From NCBI GenBank assembly GCA_030706405.1, contig JAUZOO010000019.1, positions 1 to 43,868 of the forward strand: 43,868 nucleotides of DNA. The letters run 5' to 3'. The notes beneath the pieces were generated by a model. It had not been told where the DNA came from, searched no databases, and saw nothing but the letters and a program-made list of their open reading frames with translations. Position 1 is the stretch's first letter. The number at the start of each line of letters is the position of its first letter. The stretch comes from Bacteroidota bacterium (GTDB lineage Bacteria; Bacteroidota; Bacteroidia; Bacteroidales; JAAUTT01). Shown here in pieces: positions 18,264 through 26,827 of this stretch. The position numbers and the translations under genes are program-made.

Positions 18264-19252
18264 TAAGGATATTCAAAACAGGATGCCGCCTGCTGCTGAT
18301 TATGGCGGTAATGTCATTGTCCCTTAATCCGGTAAAGGCTCAATCGCTGAAAGTCAGCGCACGGTTCGATTCTACCACTATTAAAATTGGAGATCAGGTA
18401 AAACTGAGCATTGAGTTAGACCAACCTGCGAATGTAAAAGTGAAATTTCCACTTTTAAAGGACTCCATTTCCAGAGGAATCGAAGTGGTTAAAGTATTTC
18501 CGCCCGATTCGTCGAAAAAGGACGGGAACCTGCATATTCGCCAGGAGTTTCTGGTAACCAGCTTCGATAGCGGTTTGCATTACGTGGCTCCATTGGCGTT
18601 CCTTGTTACTAACGGGAAGATGAAAGATACGATCCGTACATCATCCCTGTCGTTAACGGTGAATACTATGCGAGTCGATACCATGAAGAATATCATCGAC
18701 ATTAAGGCTCCGGCAGGCGCTCCTTTTTCATTGGCCGAACTGTTACCGTATTTTCTGATTACATTGGGATTATTTTTGGTTGGGTTTGCCATTTGGTTTT
18801 TTGTCAAGAAGTTTAGGAAAGAACCGGTGTTCAATCCCCGAAAAGTGGTTGAACCACCCCATGTGGTTGCCTTGCGGGAACTTGATGCCTTACGGTCCGA
18901 GAAACTCTGGCAAAACGATAAAACCAAGCTGTATTACACCAAACTTACAGATATTCTCAGGGCTTATATCGAAAACAGGTATGAGGTAGGAGCATTGGAA
19001 ATGACCAGCGATCAGCTCATTAGAGCTTTGCGGATGATAAATCTTGATGATTTTCAGGATATTGACGAGTTGCGGAATATTTTGGTAACTGCCGACCTTG
19101 TTAAATTTGCCAAAGCAACACCGCTGCCCAACGAAAATGAAATATGCCTCCTTCATGCTTACCAGTTTATTAATAATACCAAACCGGTAACCCCTGTGGA
19201 TGCCACTGAAAGCGGAAATACGGGCGAGGCTGACAAAGATGTCGTAAAGTAA
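18260..19252 (+). CDS. BatD-like single-pass membrane protein
   Basis: 330 residues. Signal peptide to about residue 27 (NPVKAQS), a periplasmic beta-rich domain, one transmembrane helix at about 160-182 (LLPYFLITLGLFLVGFAIWF), then a basic cytoplasmic helical tail of ~140 residues (LYYTKLTDILRAYIENRYEV). This layout resembles a shortened BatD and the DUF4381-like proteins of moxR/VWA loci. It is coupled to DUF58 by overlap, and likely links the periplasm to the VWA proteins BatA and BatB encoded next (inference). Confidence 0.75.
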   Translation: MIRIFKTGCRLLLIMAVMSLSLNPVKAQSLKVSARFDSTTIKIGDQVKLSIELDQPANVKVKFPLLKDSISRGIEVVKVFPPDSSKKDGNLHIRQEFLVTSFDSGLHYVAPLAFLVTNGKMKDTIRTSSLSLTVNTMRVDTMKNIIDIKAPAGAPFSLAELLPYFLITLGLFLVGFAIWFFVKKFRKEPVFNPRKVVEPPHVVALRELDALRSEKLWQNDKTKLYYTKLTDILRAYIENRYEVGALEMTSDQLIRALRMINLDDFQDIDELRNILVTADLVKFAKATPLPNENEICLLHAYQFINNTKPVTPVDATESGNTGEADKDVVK

Positions 19253-19300
19253 GGACTAACGTCTGATTGTTGAACTTATGATATTAACATATATTGAACC

Positions 19301-20293
19301 ATGTTTAATTTAACATTTGCCAATCCGGGATTTCTATTCCTGCTATTATTGCTGATTCCGTTGGTGGCATGGTATGTCATTAGGCGTAACCGCATAAAAC
19401 CCACCATTCAGGTATCCGATACTGCCCGTATAGGACAGTGGGGCAATACGTTGAAGGTTAAATTGCGGCACACAGTTTTTGTTCTGCGGGTGTTGGCATT
19501 GGCTGCCGTAATTATAGTACTGGCCAGGCCGCAGTCCACCGATAGTAAGCGCAACGTGTCAACTGAGGGAATCGATATTATGATAACCCTCGACTTGTCA
19601 TCGACTATGCTTGCCCGTGATTTTAACCCCGACCGTCTCGAAGCAGCCAAGGATGTAGCTATCGAGTTTATTTCCGGCCGACCTTCCGACCGCATCGGGC
19701 TGGTGGTGTTCAGTAGCGAAAGTTTTACACAATGTCCTTTGACCTCTGACCATGCCAAGCTTATCAATCTTTTTAAAGATGTTCAAAGCGGTATGATTCA
19801 GGATGGTACAGCTATAGGTATGGGGCTTGCTACTGCTGTAAGTCGTTTAAAGGAAAGTAACAGCAAGAGTAAGGTAATCATTTTATTAACCGATGGAGAC
19901 AACAACGCCGGTTCCATAGCGCCGTTAACTGCCGCTGAGATTGCCAAAACTTTTGGCATCAGGGTTTATACTATTGGTGTAGGATCGAGGGGAATGGCTT
20001 CTATTCCGGTACAGACTCCCGTTGGTGTACAGATGATTGATGCCGAGGTTAAAATTGACGAGAAAATGCTCACCGACATAGCTAAAATGACTGATGGAAA
20101 ATACTACCGGGCAACCAATAAAAAGAAGTTGCAGGAGATTTATCAGGATATTGACAAACTCGAAAAATCGAACATAAAGGTAACTGAGTACAACCGGCGG
20201 CAGGACGAGTACATCTGGTTTGCCCTTTTTGCGGGTCTTTGCCTTTTCATCGAACTTTTATTGAGATATACCGTATTCCGAACAATACCCTGA
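19301..20293 (+). CDS. batA: VWA domain protein BatA
   Basis: 330 residues. Two N-terminal transmembrane helices (about 8-27 and 55-75), a VWA domain at about 85-270, and a C-terminal transmembrane helix (about 303-323), as in Bacteroides aerotolerance BatA. The metal-ion-dependent adhesion site reads LDLSSTM, so the last Ser of DxSxS is replaced by Thr; the downstream TDGDNNAG motif is intact. Inner membrane, VWA domain facing the cytosol or periplasm (not resolvable here). Part of the moxR-bat operon. Confidence 0.9.
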   Translation: MFNLTFANPGFLFLLLLLIPLVAWYVIRRNRIKPTIQVSDTARIGQWGNTLKVKLRHTVFVLRVLALAAVIIVLARPQSTDSKRNVSTEGIDIMITLDLSSTMLARDFNPDRLEAAKDVAIEFISGRPSDRIGLVVFSSESFTQCPLTSDHAKLINLFKDVQSGMIQDGTAIGMGLATAVSRLKESNSKSKVIILLTDGDNNAGSIAPLTAAEIAKTFGIRVYTIGVGSRGMASIPVQTPVGVQMIDAEVKIDEKMLTDIAKMTDGKYYRATNKKKLQEIYQDIDKLEKSNIKVTEYNRRQDEYIWFALFAGLCLFIELLLRYTVFRTIP

Positions 20294-20373
20294 CCATTCA
20301 GGTATGTGGATAAGTTTCAATACAGATAATTAAATATTACAAGAGATTATAAACAGATAATATACCGGAAGAC

Positions 20374-21402
20374 ATGTTTCAATTCGCACATCCTATATTT
20401 CTGTATCTTTTGGCTGTAATACCGATAATCCTTATTTTTCATTCGATATCGGCCAAAAGAAGGAAAAAATTACTTGCCGATTTTGGCGATACTGAAATTA
20501 TCAGGGAATTAATGCCTGAGAAGTCGAGGACGCGGCCGTTTTTTAAACTGGTACTGTTGCTGTTTGCCTGGGCCTTCTTTGTTTTTGGAATTGCTGGCCC
20601 ACAAATTGGCTCCAAGCTTCGAGAGAATAAGCAAAAAGGGATTGAGCTCATCATTGCCCTCGACGTATCAAACAGTATGCTGGCGCAGGATATCCAGCCC
20701 AGCCGTTTGGAGCGCGCAAAACAGGCTATATCTACGTTGGTTGGAAAAATGGAAAACGACAGGCTCGGGCTTATCGTTTTTGCCGGACAGGCATTTACCC
20801 AGCTTCCCATTACTAATGATTATATTTCGGCCAAGATGTTTCTTTCGAACATTAGTACCAATTCGGTACCGGTTCCCGGAACGGCCATCGGAGCAGCCAT
20901 TAATCTGGCATCCAAATCGTTTTCTCCCAATTTAAAGGGCGATAGGGCGATTATCGTTATAACTGATGGTGAAAACCACGAGGATGATGCGGTGGAAGCT
21001 GCCAAAGCTGCCCGCGAAAAAGGAATTTTTGTACATACCATCGGGGTTGGACTTCCGCAAGGAGCTCCGGTACCTGTTGAAGCCGGGTCTCAAAATTACA
21101 TCAAGGATGCTTCGGGAGTGGTTATAAGCAAACTCGATGAGGATATGCTGCAAAAGATTGCTGCAGCCGGAGATGGAAACTATGTGAGGGCTACCAACAC
21201 ACAGCTTGGTCTTAATTCCATTTTCGAAAGTATTAAAAAAATGAACCAGTCGGAATATTCAGCAAAGAACTATTCCGATTACGAAGACCAGTACCAGTGG
21301 CCCATGGCAGTGGCGTTTTTGTTCCTGTTGATCGAAGCAGTGATTATGGAACGCAGAACGAAATGGTCGAGAAGGTTAAAATTGTTTCAGGTTAAAAAAT
21401 AA
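20374..21402 (+). CDS. batB: VWA domain protein BatB
   Basis: 342 residues, paralogous to BatA with the same helix-helix-VWA-helix layout. The metal site is canonical, IALDVSNSM (DxSxS), with ITDGENHEDD further on. C-terminal transmembrane helix at about 312-328, then a basic tail. The 80-bp gap after batA holds no terminator. The stop TAA overlaps the batC start by one base (TAATG). Confidence 0.92.
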   Translation: MFQFAHPIFLYLLAVIPIILIFHSISAKRRKKLLADFGDTEIIRELMPEKSRTRPFFKLVLLLFAWAFFVFGIAGPQIGSKLRENKQKGIELIIALDVSNSMLAQDIQPSRLERAKQAISTLVGKMENDRLGLIVFAGQAFTQLPITNDYISAKMFLSNISTNSVPVPGTAIGAAINLASKSFSPNLKGDRAIIVITDGENHEDDAVEAAKAAREKGIFVHTIGVGLPQGAPVPVEAGSQNYIKDASGVVISKLDEDMLQKIAAAGDGNYVRATNTQLGLNSIFESIKKMNQSEYSAKNYSDYEDQYQWPMAVAFLFLLIEAVIMERRTKWSRRLKLFQVKK

Positions 21403-22235
21403 TGACAATGAGAGGTTTAATAATTATTTTGGCATTATTTATGTCCGCTTCGGCTTTTGCTCAGGCGGAACGAAAATTTATCCGCGAGGGTAATAAACTT
21501 TATGAGGATCAGAAGTTTTCAGATGCAGAAATTAGCTATCGGAAAGCAATCGATAAGAAACCAAAATCGTACGGAGCAGCTTATAATATAGGAAATGCTC
21601 TGTACAAACAAGGTAAATTTGCAGAAGCTATGGCTCAGTACGAACCATTGTTAAAGGCCTCTGCTGATAAGACCAAACAAGCCGATATCTACTATAATAT
21701 CGGAAACGCCTTGGCAAAGACTAATAATTATAAGGATGCAGCAGAGGCGTATAAAAAATGTTTGAGGCTTAATCCCAATGATACCGAGGCTAAAATAAAT
21801 CTGTCGTATGCCTTGAATCAGCTTAAACAACAGCAAAATCAGGATAAGAACAATAAAGGGAAAGACAAGAATAACAAAGATAAGAACAACCAGAATAAGG
21901 ACAAGAACGACCAAAAAGACAAGAATAATCAGGATAAAAATAAGCAAGATCAGCAAAACAAACAAAATCAGGATAATAAGAATAACCAAGATAAAAACAA
22001 ACCGGGTCAGAACGGTAAGGATAATCAAAATCAAAACCAAAATCAGGATAACCCCAATTCGCAAAACCAGCAAAATCCTCAGGATAAACAGGGGAAAGGC
22101 GGGTCTAAACAGATTTCTCAGCAGGATGCCGATCGCTTGTTAGAAGCCGTGCAGAATGATGAGAAGGGCGTACTCAAAAGGGTTGAGGCCCAAAAACGTC
22201 AGGGACAAAAGGTTAAGGTTGAAAAAAATTGGTGA
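21402..22235 (+). CDS. batC: TPR protein BatC with Asn/Lys/Gln/Asp-rich region
   Basis: 277 residues. Signal peptide to about residue 20 (SASAFAQ), three TPR units at about 25-145, then an ~80-residue low-complexity stretch made almost only of Asn, Lys, Gln and Asp, and a short conserved C-terminus (QQDADRLLEAVQNDEKGVL). It is periplasmic, probably a scaffold of the Bat complex. The low-complexity stretch is a natural site for length variation. A second ATG two codons downstream (21408) could also serve as start. Confidence 0.9.
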   Translation: MTMRGLIIILALFMSASAFAQAERKFIREGNKLYEDQKFSDAEISYRKAIDKKPKSYGAAYNIGNALYKQGKFAEAMAQYEPLLKASADKTKQADIYYNIGNALAKTNNYKDAAEAYKKCLRLNPNDTEAKINLSYALNQLKQQQNQDKNNKGKDKNNKDKNNQNKDKNDQKDKNNQDKNKQDQQNKQNQDNKNNQDKNKPGQNGKDNQNQNQNQDNPNSQNQQNPQDKQGKGGSKQISQQDADRLLEAVQNDEKGVLKRVEAQKRQGQKVKVEKNW

Positions 22236-22252
22236 TTTAATATAAGATATTT

Positions 22253-24085
22253 ATGAAAAAGGTTTTAACACTGATTTGTCTTTTGGGAATATTGCCGGGC
22301 ATCTTTGCTCAAAGTGTTCAGGTGACGGTACAAGCGCCCAAAGTAGTAGAATTGGGGGAGCAATTTGAACTTGAATTTTCAGTTAACGCCGAAGCTTCGA
22401 GCTTTAATGCTCCAGATATGCGTGATTTCAGGATACTGATGGGACCAAGCAAGTCCCAGAGTTCAAGCATACAGGTTATAAACGGGAAAACATCACAGTC
22501 AATGGAGGTTGGCTATGGTTATGTGCTTCAGGCATCTAAAACCGGTAAATTTCAAATTGGGGCTGCCGAGGTTAACGTCAATGGCAAGCGCTACCGTTCT
22601 ACTCCCTTTACTATCGAAGTGGTGGGAAGCGGTTCTGGCAAAGCTTCGCAGGGGGCATCATCGCAATCATCAGGAAGTGCGCGTAGTGGTAAAAATCAAA
22701 GCAGCAGTGAGGTTACAACCAGCGGCGATGTATTTATGCGTGTGCTGCTCGACAAAAAAAGCGCAGTGCAGGGCGAATACCTAACAGCCACGGTAAAGCT
22801 TTATTCAAAAGTTCAGGTAGCTAATTACAGTAATTTCGATTTGTCGGTTGATGGTTTCTTTAAACAGGAAATCAGCTCACAACAGCCCCGCAGTCTTGTG
22901 CGCGAAAATGTAAACGGACAGGTTTACGGAACTGCTGTGCTCAAAAAATATATACTTATACCTCAAAAAAGCGGAAACCTTACGATTCCGGCTATTACGG
23001 TAGATTGTATTATTCAGCAGCAGGTGCAATCCCGTTCCAGAGGATTTTTTGATGATTTCTTTGGTTCATCGGTACAGGAGGTACAGCGGAAATTGAAGAG
23101 TTTGCCGGTAACTATCAATGTAAAGCCATTGCCATCGAATACTCCCGCTTCATTTAACGGAGCGGTTGGCCGGTTTTCCTTCGATGCAAAAATAGATAAG
23201 AACAAAGTTAAGACTAATGATGCCATTACCTTGAAACTTACGGTTTCCGGAAATGGAAATATCAAACTTCTTGACGCGCCAAAAGTTAACTTTCCTACCG
23301 ATTTTGACACGTACGACCCCAAAGTTACGGTTAATGCCAGTGATGCCAACGGTGGTATCTCAGGTTCTAAAACGTTTGAATACCTTATTATCCCACGTAA
23401 TCCGGGAGATTTTAAAGTACCGCCCGTAGCTTTCAGCTATTTCGATGTTTCCTCAAATCAATTTAAAACATTGACATCGAAGGAATTCTCGATTCATGTT
23501 GAAAAAGGTGCGGATGCTCCGGCTTCGAATCTTGTTGCGGGTGCAACCAAAGAAGATGTTAAATTCATCGGAAAAGATATTTTGTTCATTAAAACCAACG
23601 ATTTTAAACTTTCAAAGGTTGATGAGTATTTCTTCGGAAGTCACCGGTTTTATATGATTTACCTTATCGGGATGGCTATTTTCGCGGCTTTGGTGTGGAT
23701 GCGTCGTCGTATTATTCGTCAGAATTCGAACATCGAGCTTAAACTTTATCGTACAGCCGATAAGTTTGCTAAACGTCGTCTGAAACAGGCAAATGTTCAC
23801 CGAGTGGCCAATGAGCCTGAGAAATTCTATCAGGAATTGTTGAAAGGTCTTTGGGGGTATCTCAGCTATAAATTAACTATTCCGCAGTCGGAGTTGTCGC
23901 GCAACAAGGCACAGGAACTTCTTACTAAACGAAAAGTTGATACTGCTACAATTCAGATGTTTATAGAACTTGCCGATATTTGTGAATTTGCCCGGTATGC
24001 TCCGGCTTCGGCCAGAATGACAATGCACGATGATTATAAAAAAGCCATTGATTTAATCTCGAAACTTCAACAGAAACTGAAATGA
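22253..24085 (+). CDS. batD: BatD family oxygen-tolerance protein
   Basis: 610 residues. Signal peptide to about 20 (PGIFAQS); a long periplasmic region of repeated beta-sandwich segments (VVELGEQFELEF, RVLLDKKSAVQGEYL, DAITLKLTVSGNG), typical of BatD; a Ser/Gly-rich linker at about 125-150; one transmembrane helix at about 468-486; and a ~120-residue basic cytoplasmic tail. It is linked to batE by a 4-bp ATGA overlap. BatD is required with BatA-C for aerotolerance phenotypes in Bacteroides and Francisella relatives; the molecular role is not settled. Confidence 0.92.
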   Translation: MKKVLTLICLLGILPGIFAQSVQVTVQAPKVVELGEQFELEFSVNAEASSFNAPDMRDFRILMGPSKSQSSSIQVINGKTSQSMEVGYGYVLQASKTGKFQIGAAEVNVNGKRYRSTPFTIEVVGSGSGKASQGASSQSSGSARSGKNQSSSEVTTSGDVFMRVLLDKKSAVQGEYLTATVKLYSKVQVANYSNFDLSVDGFFKQEISSQQPRSLVRENVNGQVYGTAVLKKYILIPQKSGNLTIPAITVDCIIQQQVQSRSRGFFDDFFGSSVQEVQRKLKSLPVTINVKPLPSNTPASFNGAVGRFSFDAKIDKNKVKTNDAITLKLTVSGNGNIKLLDAPKVNFPTDFDTYDPKVTVNASDANGGISGSKTFEYLIIPRNPGDFKVPPVAFSYFDVSSNQFKTLTSKEFSIHVEKGADAPASNLVAGATKEDVKFIGKDILFIKTNDFKLSKVDEYFFGSHRFYMIYLIGMAIFAALVWMRRRIIRQNSNIELKLYRTADKFAKRRLKQANVHRVANEPEKFYQELLKGLWGYLSYKLTIPQSELSRNKAQELLTKRKVDTATIQMFIELADICEFARYAPASARMTMHDDYKKAIDLISKLQQKLK

Positions 24086-24837
24086 AACGACTAATCCTTT
24101 TTATCGGTTTTATAGCCTTACTGGCCAAGGCCAGCGCCATCGATCCTCAAGCATTAGTTAAAGAGGGCAACGATTTCTATACGAAAAATAATTTTGAAGA
24201 GGCTATTAAAAAGTATCAGGCCGTAATCAGTTCGGGGTATGTTTCGCCCGAATTGTATTTTAATTTAGGAAACAGCTATTATAAAAGCAAGAACATTAAA
24301 TCGGCCATTCTTTATTACGAACGGGCTAAACTGCTCGACCCGGGCGATAAGGATGTGGAGTTTAACCTGGAAATGGCCAGAGCTCTTACCGTTGATAAAA
24401 TAGAAGCCGTCTCCGAATTGTTCTTTATTTCGTGGTACAAATGGCTGCGTAGCTGCTTTTCGACCAATATTTGGGGAGGGATTAGTGCTGTTTTATTTAT
24501 CCTTTCGTTAATGGCATTTCTGTTTTATTTGCAATCGGATAAAGTGGGCCAGAAGAAATTTGGTTTCTGGTTTGCTGTGATTGCGTTTGTGGTTTCGGCA
24601 ACATCGTTTACCATGGCTGCGCAGCTTAAAGATATTCAGACTGCCGATAATACTGCTATTATCTTTGTGCCAACGGTAACGGTGAAAAGTTCGCCTGCCG
24701 ACAGCGGAACCAATTTGTTTGTGCTGCACGAAGGCTCTAAAGTTGAAATACTCGACCAGGTAGGAGAGTGGCGTGAAATCCGTATTGCCGACGGCAACCG
24801 CGGATGGATACGGATTAGCAATCTCGAAATTATATAA
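24082..24837 (+). CDS. batE: TPR and SH3-like domain protein BatE
   Basis: 251 residues. Signal peptide to about 18 (KASAI), two to three TPR units at about 22-95, two transmembrane helices at about 134-152 and 157-177, and a C-terminal bacterial SH3-like domain (about 195-251; VTVKSSPADSGTNLFVLHEG ... GNRGWIRISNLEII). It is the last gene of the moxR-bat operon and is followed directly by a terminator. Confidence 0.9.
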   Translation: MKRLILFIGFIALLAKASAIDPQALVKEGNDFYTKNNFEEAIKKYQAVISSGYVSPELYFNLGNSYYKSKNIKSAILYYERAKLLDPGDKDVEFNLEMARALTVDKIEAVSELFFISWYKWLRSCFSTNIWGGISAVLFILSLMAFLFYLQSDKVGQKKFGFWFAVIAFVVSATSFTMAAQLKDIQTADNTAIIFVPTVTVKSSPADSGTNLFVLHEGSKVEILDQVGEWREIRIADGNRGWIRISNLEII

Positions 24838-24839
24838 GC

Positions 24840-24877
24840 ATAAAGGCTGTAGAAATATTTTTTCTTACAGCCTTTAT
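24840..24877. terminator. bidirectional terminator after batE
   Basis: ATAAAGGCTGTA and its perfect complement TACAGCCTTTAT form a 12-bp stem with a 14-base loop. It lies between convergent batE (+) and the UspA gene (-). Confidence 0.8.
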
Positions 24878-24879
24878 CT

Positions 24880-25707
24880 TTAGTTGAAAGCTTGATAGGT
24901 GGCAATCCTTCGGGGATTAATACACAATACTGGTATTTTGTAAGGATTGGCTATAACCCGCTGTTCTTTAACTCCAAAAAGAAAATCGGTGAGATTAAGG
25001 CGCCTTTGAAGTTGGGCAAGAATCAAGTCGGCCTCAACAGAGTGAGCAATCCGGATGATTTCTTTAGCCTTGTTTCCCCTGTCAGATTCGATTATCGTGA
25101 AATTGATATTCTTGTTCTCAAGTATTTTTTTGATGAAATTGAGGTTATTAGCGATGTTCTTTTTAAAAGTTGAGTCAATGGAACGTGGCTTTATCAAGAA
25201 TATATGAACATCGGGAGCAAACTGGTTGATGTGCTGAAAAAACACACTTGCAAATTCCTTATTTTCAGGTCTGTAGTCGATAGGAAAAACAATCCTGTCG
25301 AAATAATTGCTGGTAGGCATTTGTTGAACAACGATGGTGGGAATTTGAATGCCTTTTATCATTTTAATAGCCCGGCTTCCGGTATATTTTTGGAGGCCTT
25401 TAATTCCGTCGGTTTTCATAACAATGAGTTCGGTATCGGGCTTGGAGGCTTCGGTAAGCAGGGATTTGTAAACAGATCCCTGGGTGATTAAAGCATTAAC
25501 GATAATCCCGTTTTTTTCTTGGGCATCGGAGGCAATCTGGTTTAGCTTGTTAAGAAGAGTATTATCTTTTGTATGATGTTTAATAAAATGCAAAAGCAAA
25601 ATATTAAAATTCCTTACCTTCGCAATCCGGATAGCTTGTTCCAATGCGTAATCGGAAGAAGGGCTAAAGTCCCAAGGGACTATGATGTTGTGCAGCCTGT
25701 TATCCAT
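24880..25707 (-). CDS. tandem universal stress protein (UspA domains)
   Basis: 275 residues, two Usp domains of about 140 residues each. The first begins NIIVPWDFSPSSDYALEQA and has the VMKTDGIKG region; the second begins RIVFPIDY and is more divergent. Neither shows the clear G-x2-G-x9-G-S/T ATP loop, so nucleotide binding is doubtful. Cytosolic. A TATATTTG -7 box lies upstream at about 25,751-25,758 on the minus strand. It is monocistronic, convergent with the bat operon. Confidence 0.88.
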   Translation of the reverse strand: MDNRLHNIIVPWDFSPSSDYALEQAIRIAKVRNFNILLLHFIKHHTKDNTLLNKLNQIASDAQEKNGIIVNALITQGSVYKSLLTEASKPDTELIVMKTDGIKGLQKYTGSRAIKMIKGIQIPTIVVQQMPTSNYFDRIVFPIDYRPENKEFASVFFQHINQFAPDVHIFLIKPRSIDSTFKKNIANNLNFIKKILENKNINFTIIESDRGNKAKEIIRIAHSVEADLILAQLQRRLNLTDFLFGVKEQRVIANPYKIPVLCINPRRIATYQAFN

Positions 25708-25844
25708 GTTGTAAAATTAAGTAGTTGGTTTATAGTTTATGAGGTGTATCAAATATAATATTTTTTTAAATATTGTAGCTAAAACCTCAACAATTTATTT
25801 AAGATAGCTGTATTTTCAGCTAAAAGATAACGGAATTTGTTCGA

Positions 25845-26627
25845 ATGGGTTGTTTTCGTAATTGCATAAGTAGTAACCAATCGGTTGTCCTAACTAAATT
25901 TATTGGTTTGGGGATGCTCTTGTTGTTCTTTTGTGGAAATTTGCATTCGGCTATCCGGGAGAATGAAAAAACAAAGGTTCGTTTTTTAATGGTTTATGAA
26001 ACAAATAAACCGTTGGAAGTGGAAAGAGTGGTACTGTATAACTCCAAAACAAAAGAATTTTACGCTCCGGAAGATTCCCTTGTACTACTATTTCGAAAAG
26101 GGGCAGCATTACCTGATACCATTGGTTTCAGGACATCGTGGAAATATCCCGGTTATCTTAAAATGAAAATAAAATTTAGCGATCGAAAACGGGTTAGTAA
26201 CATCTTCCAGTATTCATCTGGTCGATCTGCGTGGAACGTGTTTGTTGAAGATGCCGAACTAAAGGTGAAGCCCAAGCCGGCAGGTGATAACTTTAGAAGC
26301 AGAAATTCGTTAAAAGGCGTTGTTTTAATTTTACAGACAGTGCTTGAGATGCTTCTGGCACTGCTGATATCGCGAATTATGGGTTGGCCCCACGTTATTG
26401 TGCCAATGGTACTGGTAGCCAATATTGCGGCTTATCCGATTTATTTACTTGGTTTCGACAATATTTTGTATCGCGAATTGTCCGTTTTTTTTATCAAATC
26501 AGTAGTAATGGTGCTTGTCGGGGTCCGAAAAGTGTCGGTATATAAGATAGTTGCCCTAGCCGTCGTCCTTACTTTAATCGGTTTTGGCTTTAAAGAATTT
26601 TTGTTTTTTGTCGGACAAATTTTGTAA
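25845..26627 (+). CDS. membrane protein of unknown function
   Basis: 260 residues, family not recognised. A signal or anchor helix at about 17-33 (KFIGLGMLLLFFCGNL) is followed by a ~120-residue extracytoplasmic beta-rich region (KVRFLMVYETNKPLEVERV, then YYLKMKIKF-like strands), then four hydrophobic helices from ~150 to the C-terminus (LKGVVLILQTVLEMLLAL; IVPMVLVANIAAYPIYLLG; FFIKSVVMVLVGV; IVALAVVLTLIGFGF). It stands alone with about 140 bp before and 200 bp after. A second ATG at residue 23 is less likely because it would cut the first helix. Confidence 0.7.
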   Translation: MGCFRNCISSNQSVVLTKFIGLGMLLLFFCGNLHSAIRENEKTKVRFLMVYETNKPLEVERVVLYNSKTKEFYAPEDSLVLLFRKGAALPDTIGFRTSWKYPGYLKMKIKFSDRKRVSNIFQYSSGRSAWNVFVEDAELKVKPKPAGDNFRSRNSLKGVVLILQTVLEMLLALLISRIMGWPHVIVPMVLVANIAAYPIYLLGFDNILYRELSVFFIKSVVMVLVGVRKVSVYKIVALAVVLTLIGFGFKEFLFFVGQIL

Positions 26628-26739
26628 CTAGTATTAGGTTTATTTATAGGTAGTTACTGTTTGTAATTGAAACGATTAAAAATAGAAAGTTATCGGTAAA
26701 ATAATTAAAAAAATGAGCCTAACAAAAGGTGGTTTTATA

Positions 26740-26747
26740 TAATTTTG
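26740..26747 (+). promoter_or_regulatory. candidate -7 box for the CoA-transferase gene
   Basis: TAATTTTG matches TAnnTTTG and lies 80 bases before the start codon. No TTG is found at the expected -33 position, so support is partial. Confidence 0.35.
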
Positions 26748-26827
26748 CCTTCTTATAAAAAACAGGTTGTTAATCGATTTATTTTCAGTTTAAACCTGAA
26801 GGCAAACATTTAAAATATATTATAATT

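Noticed and set aside
24880-25707. Tandem UspA protein as an ATP-binding type
   Set aside because: Neither domain shows the glycine-rich G-x2-G-x9-G-S/T loop clearly, so ATP binding is not claimed.
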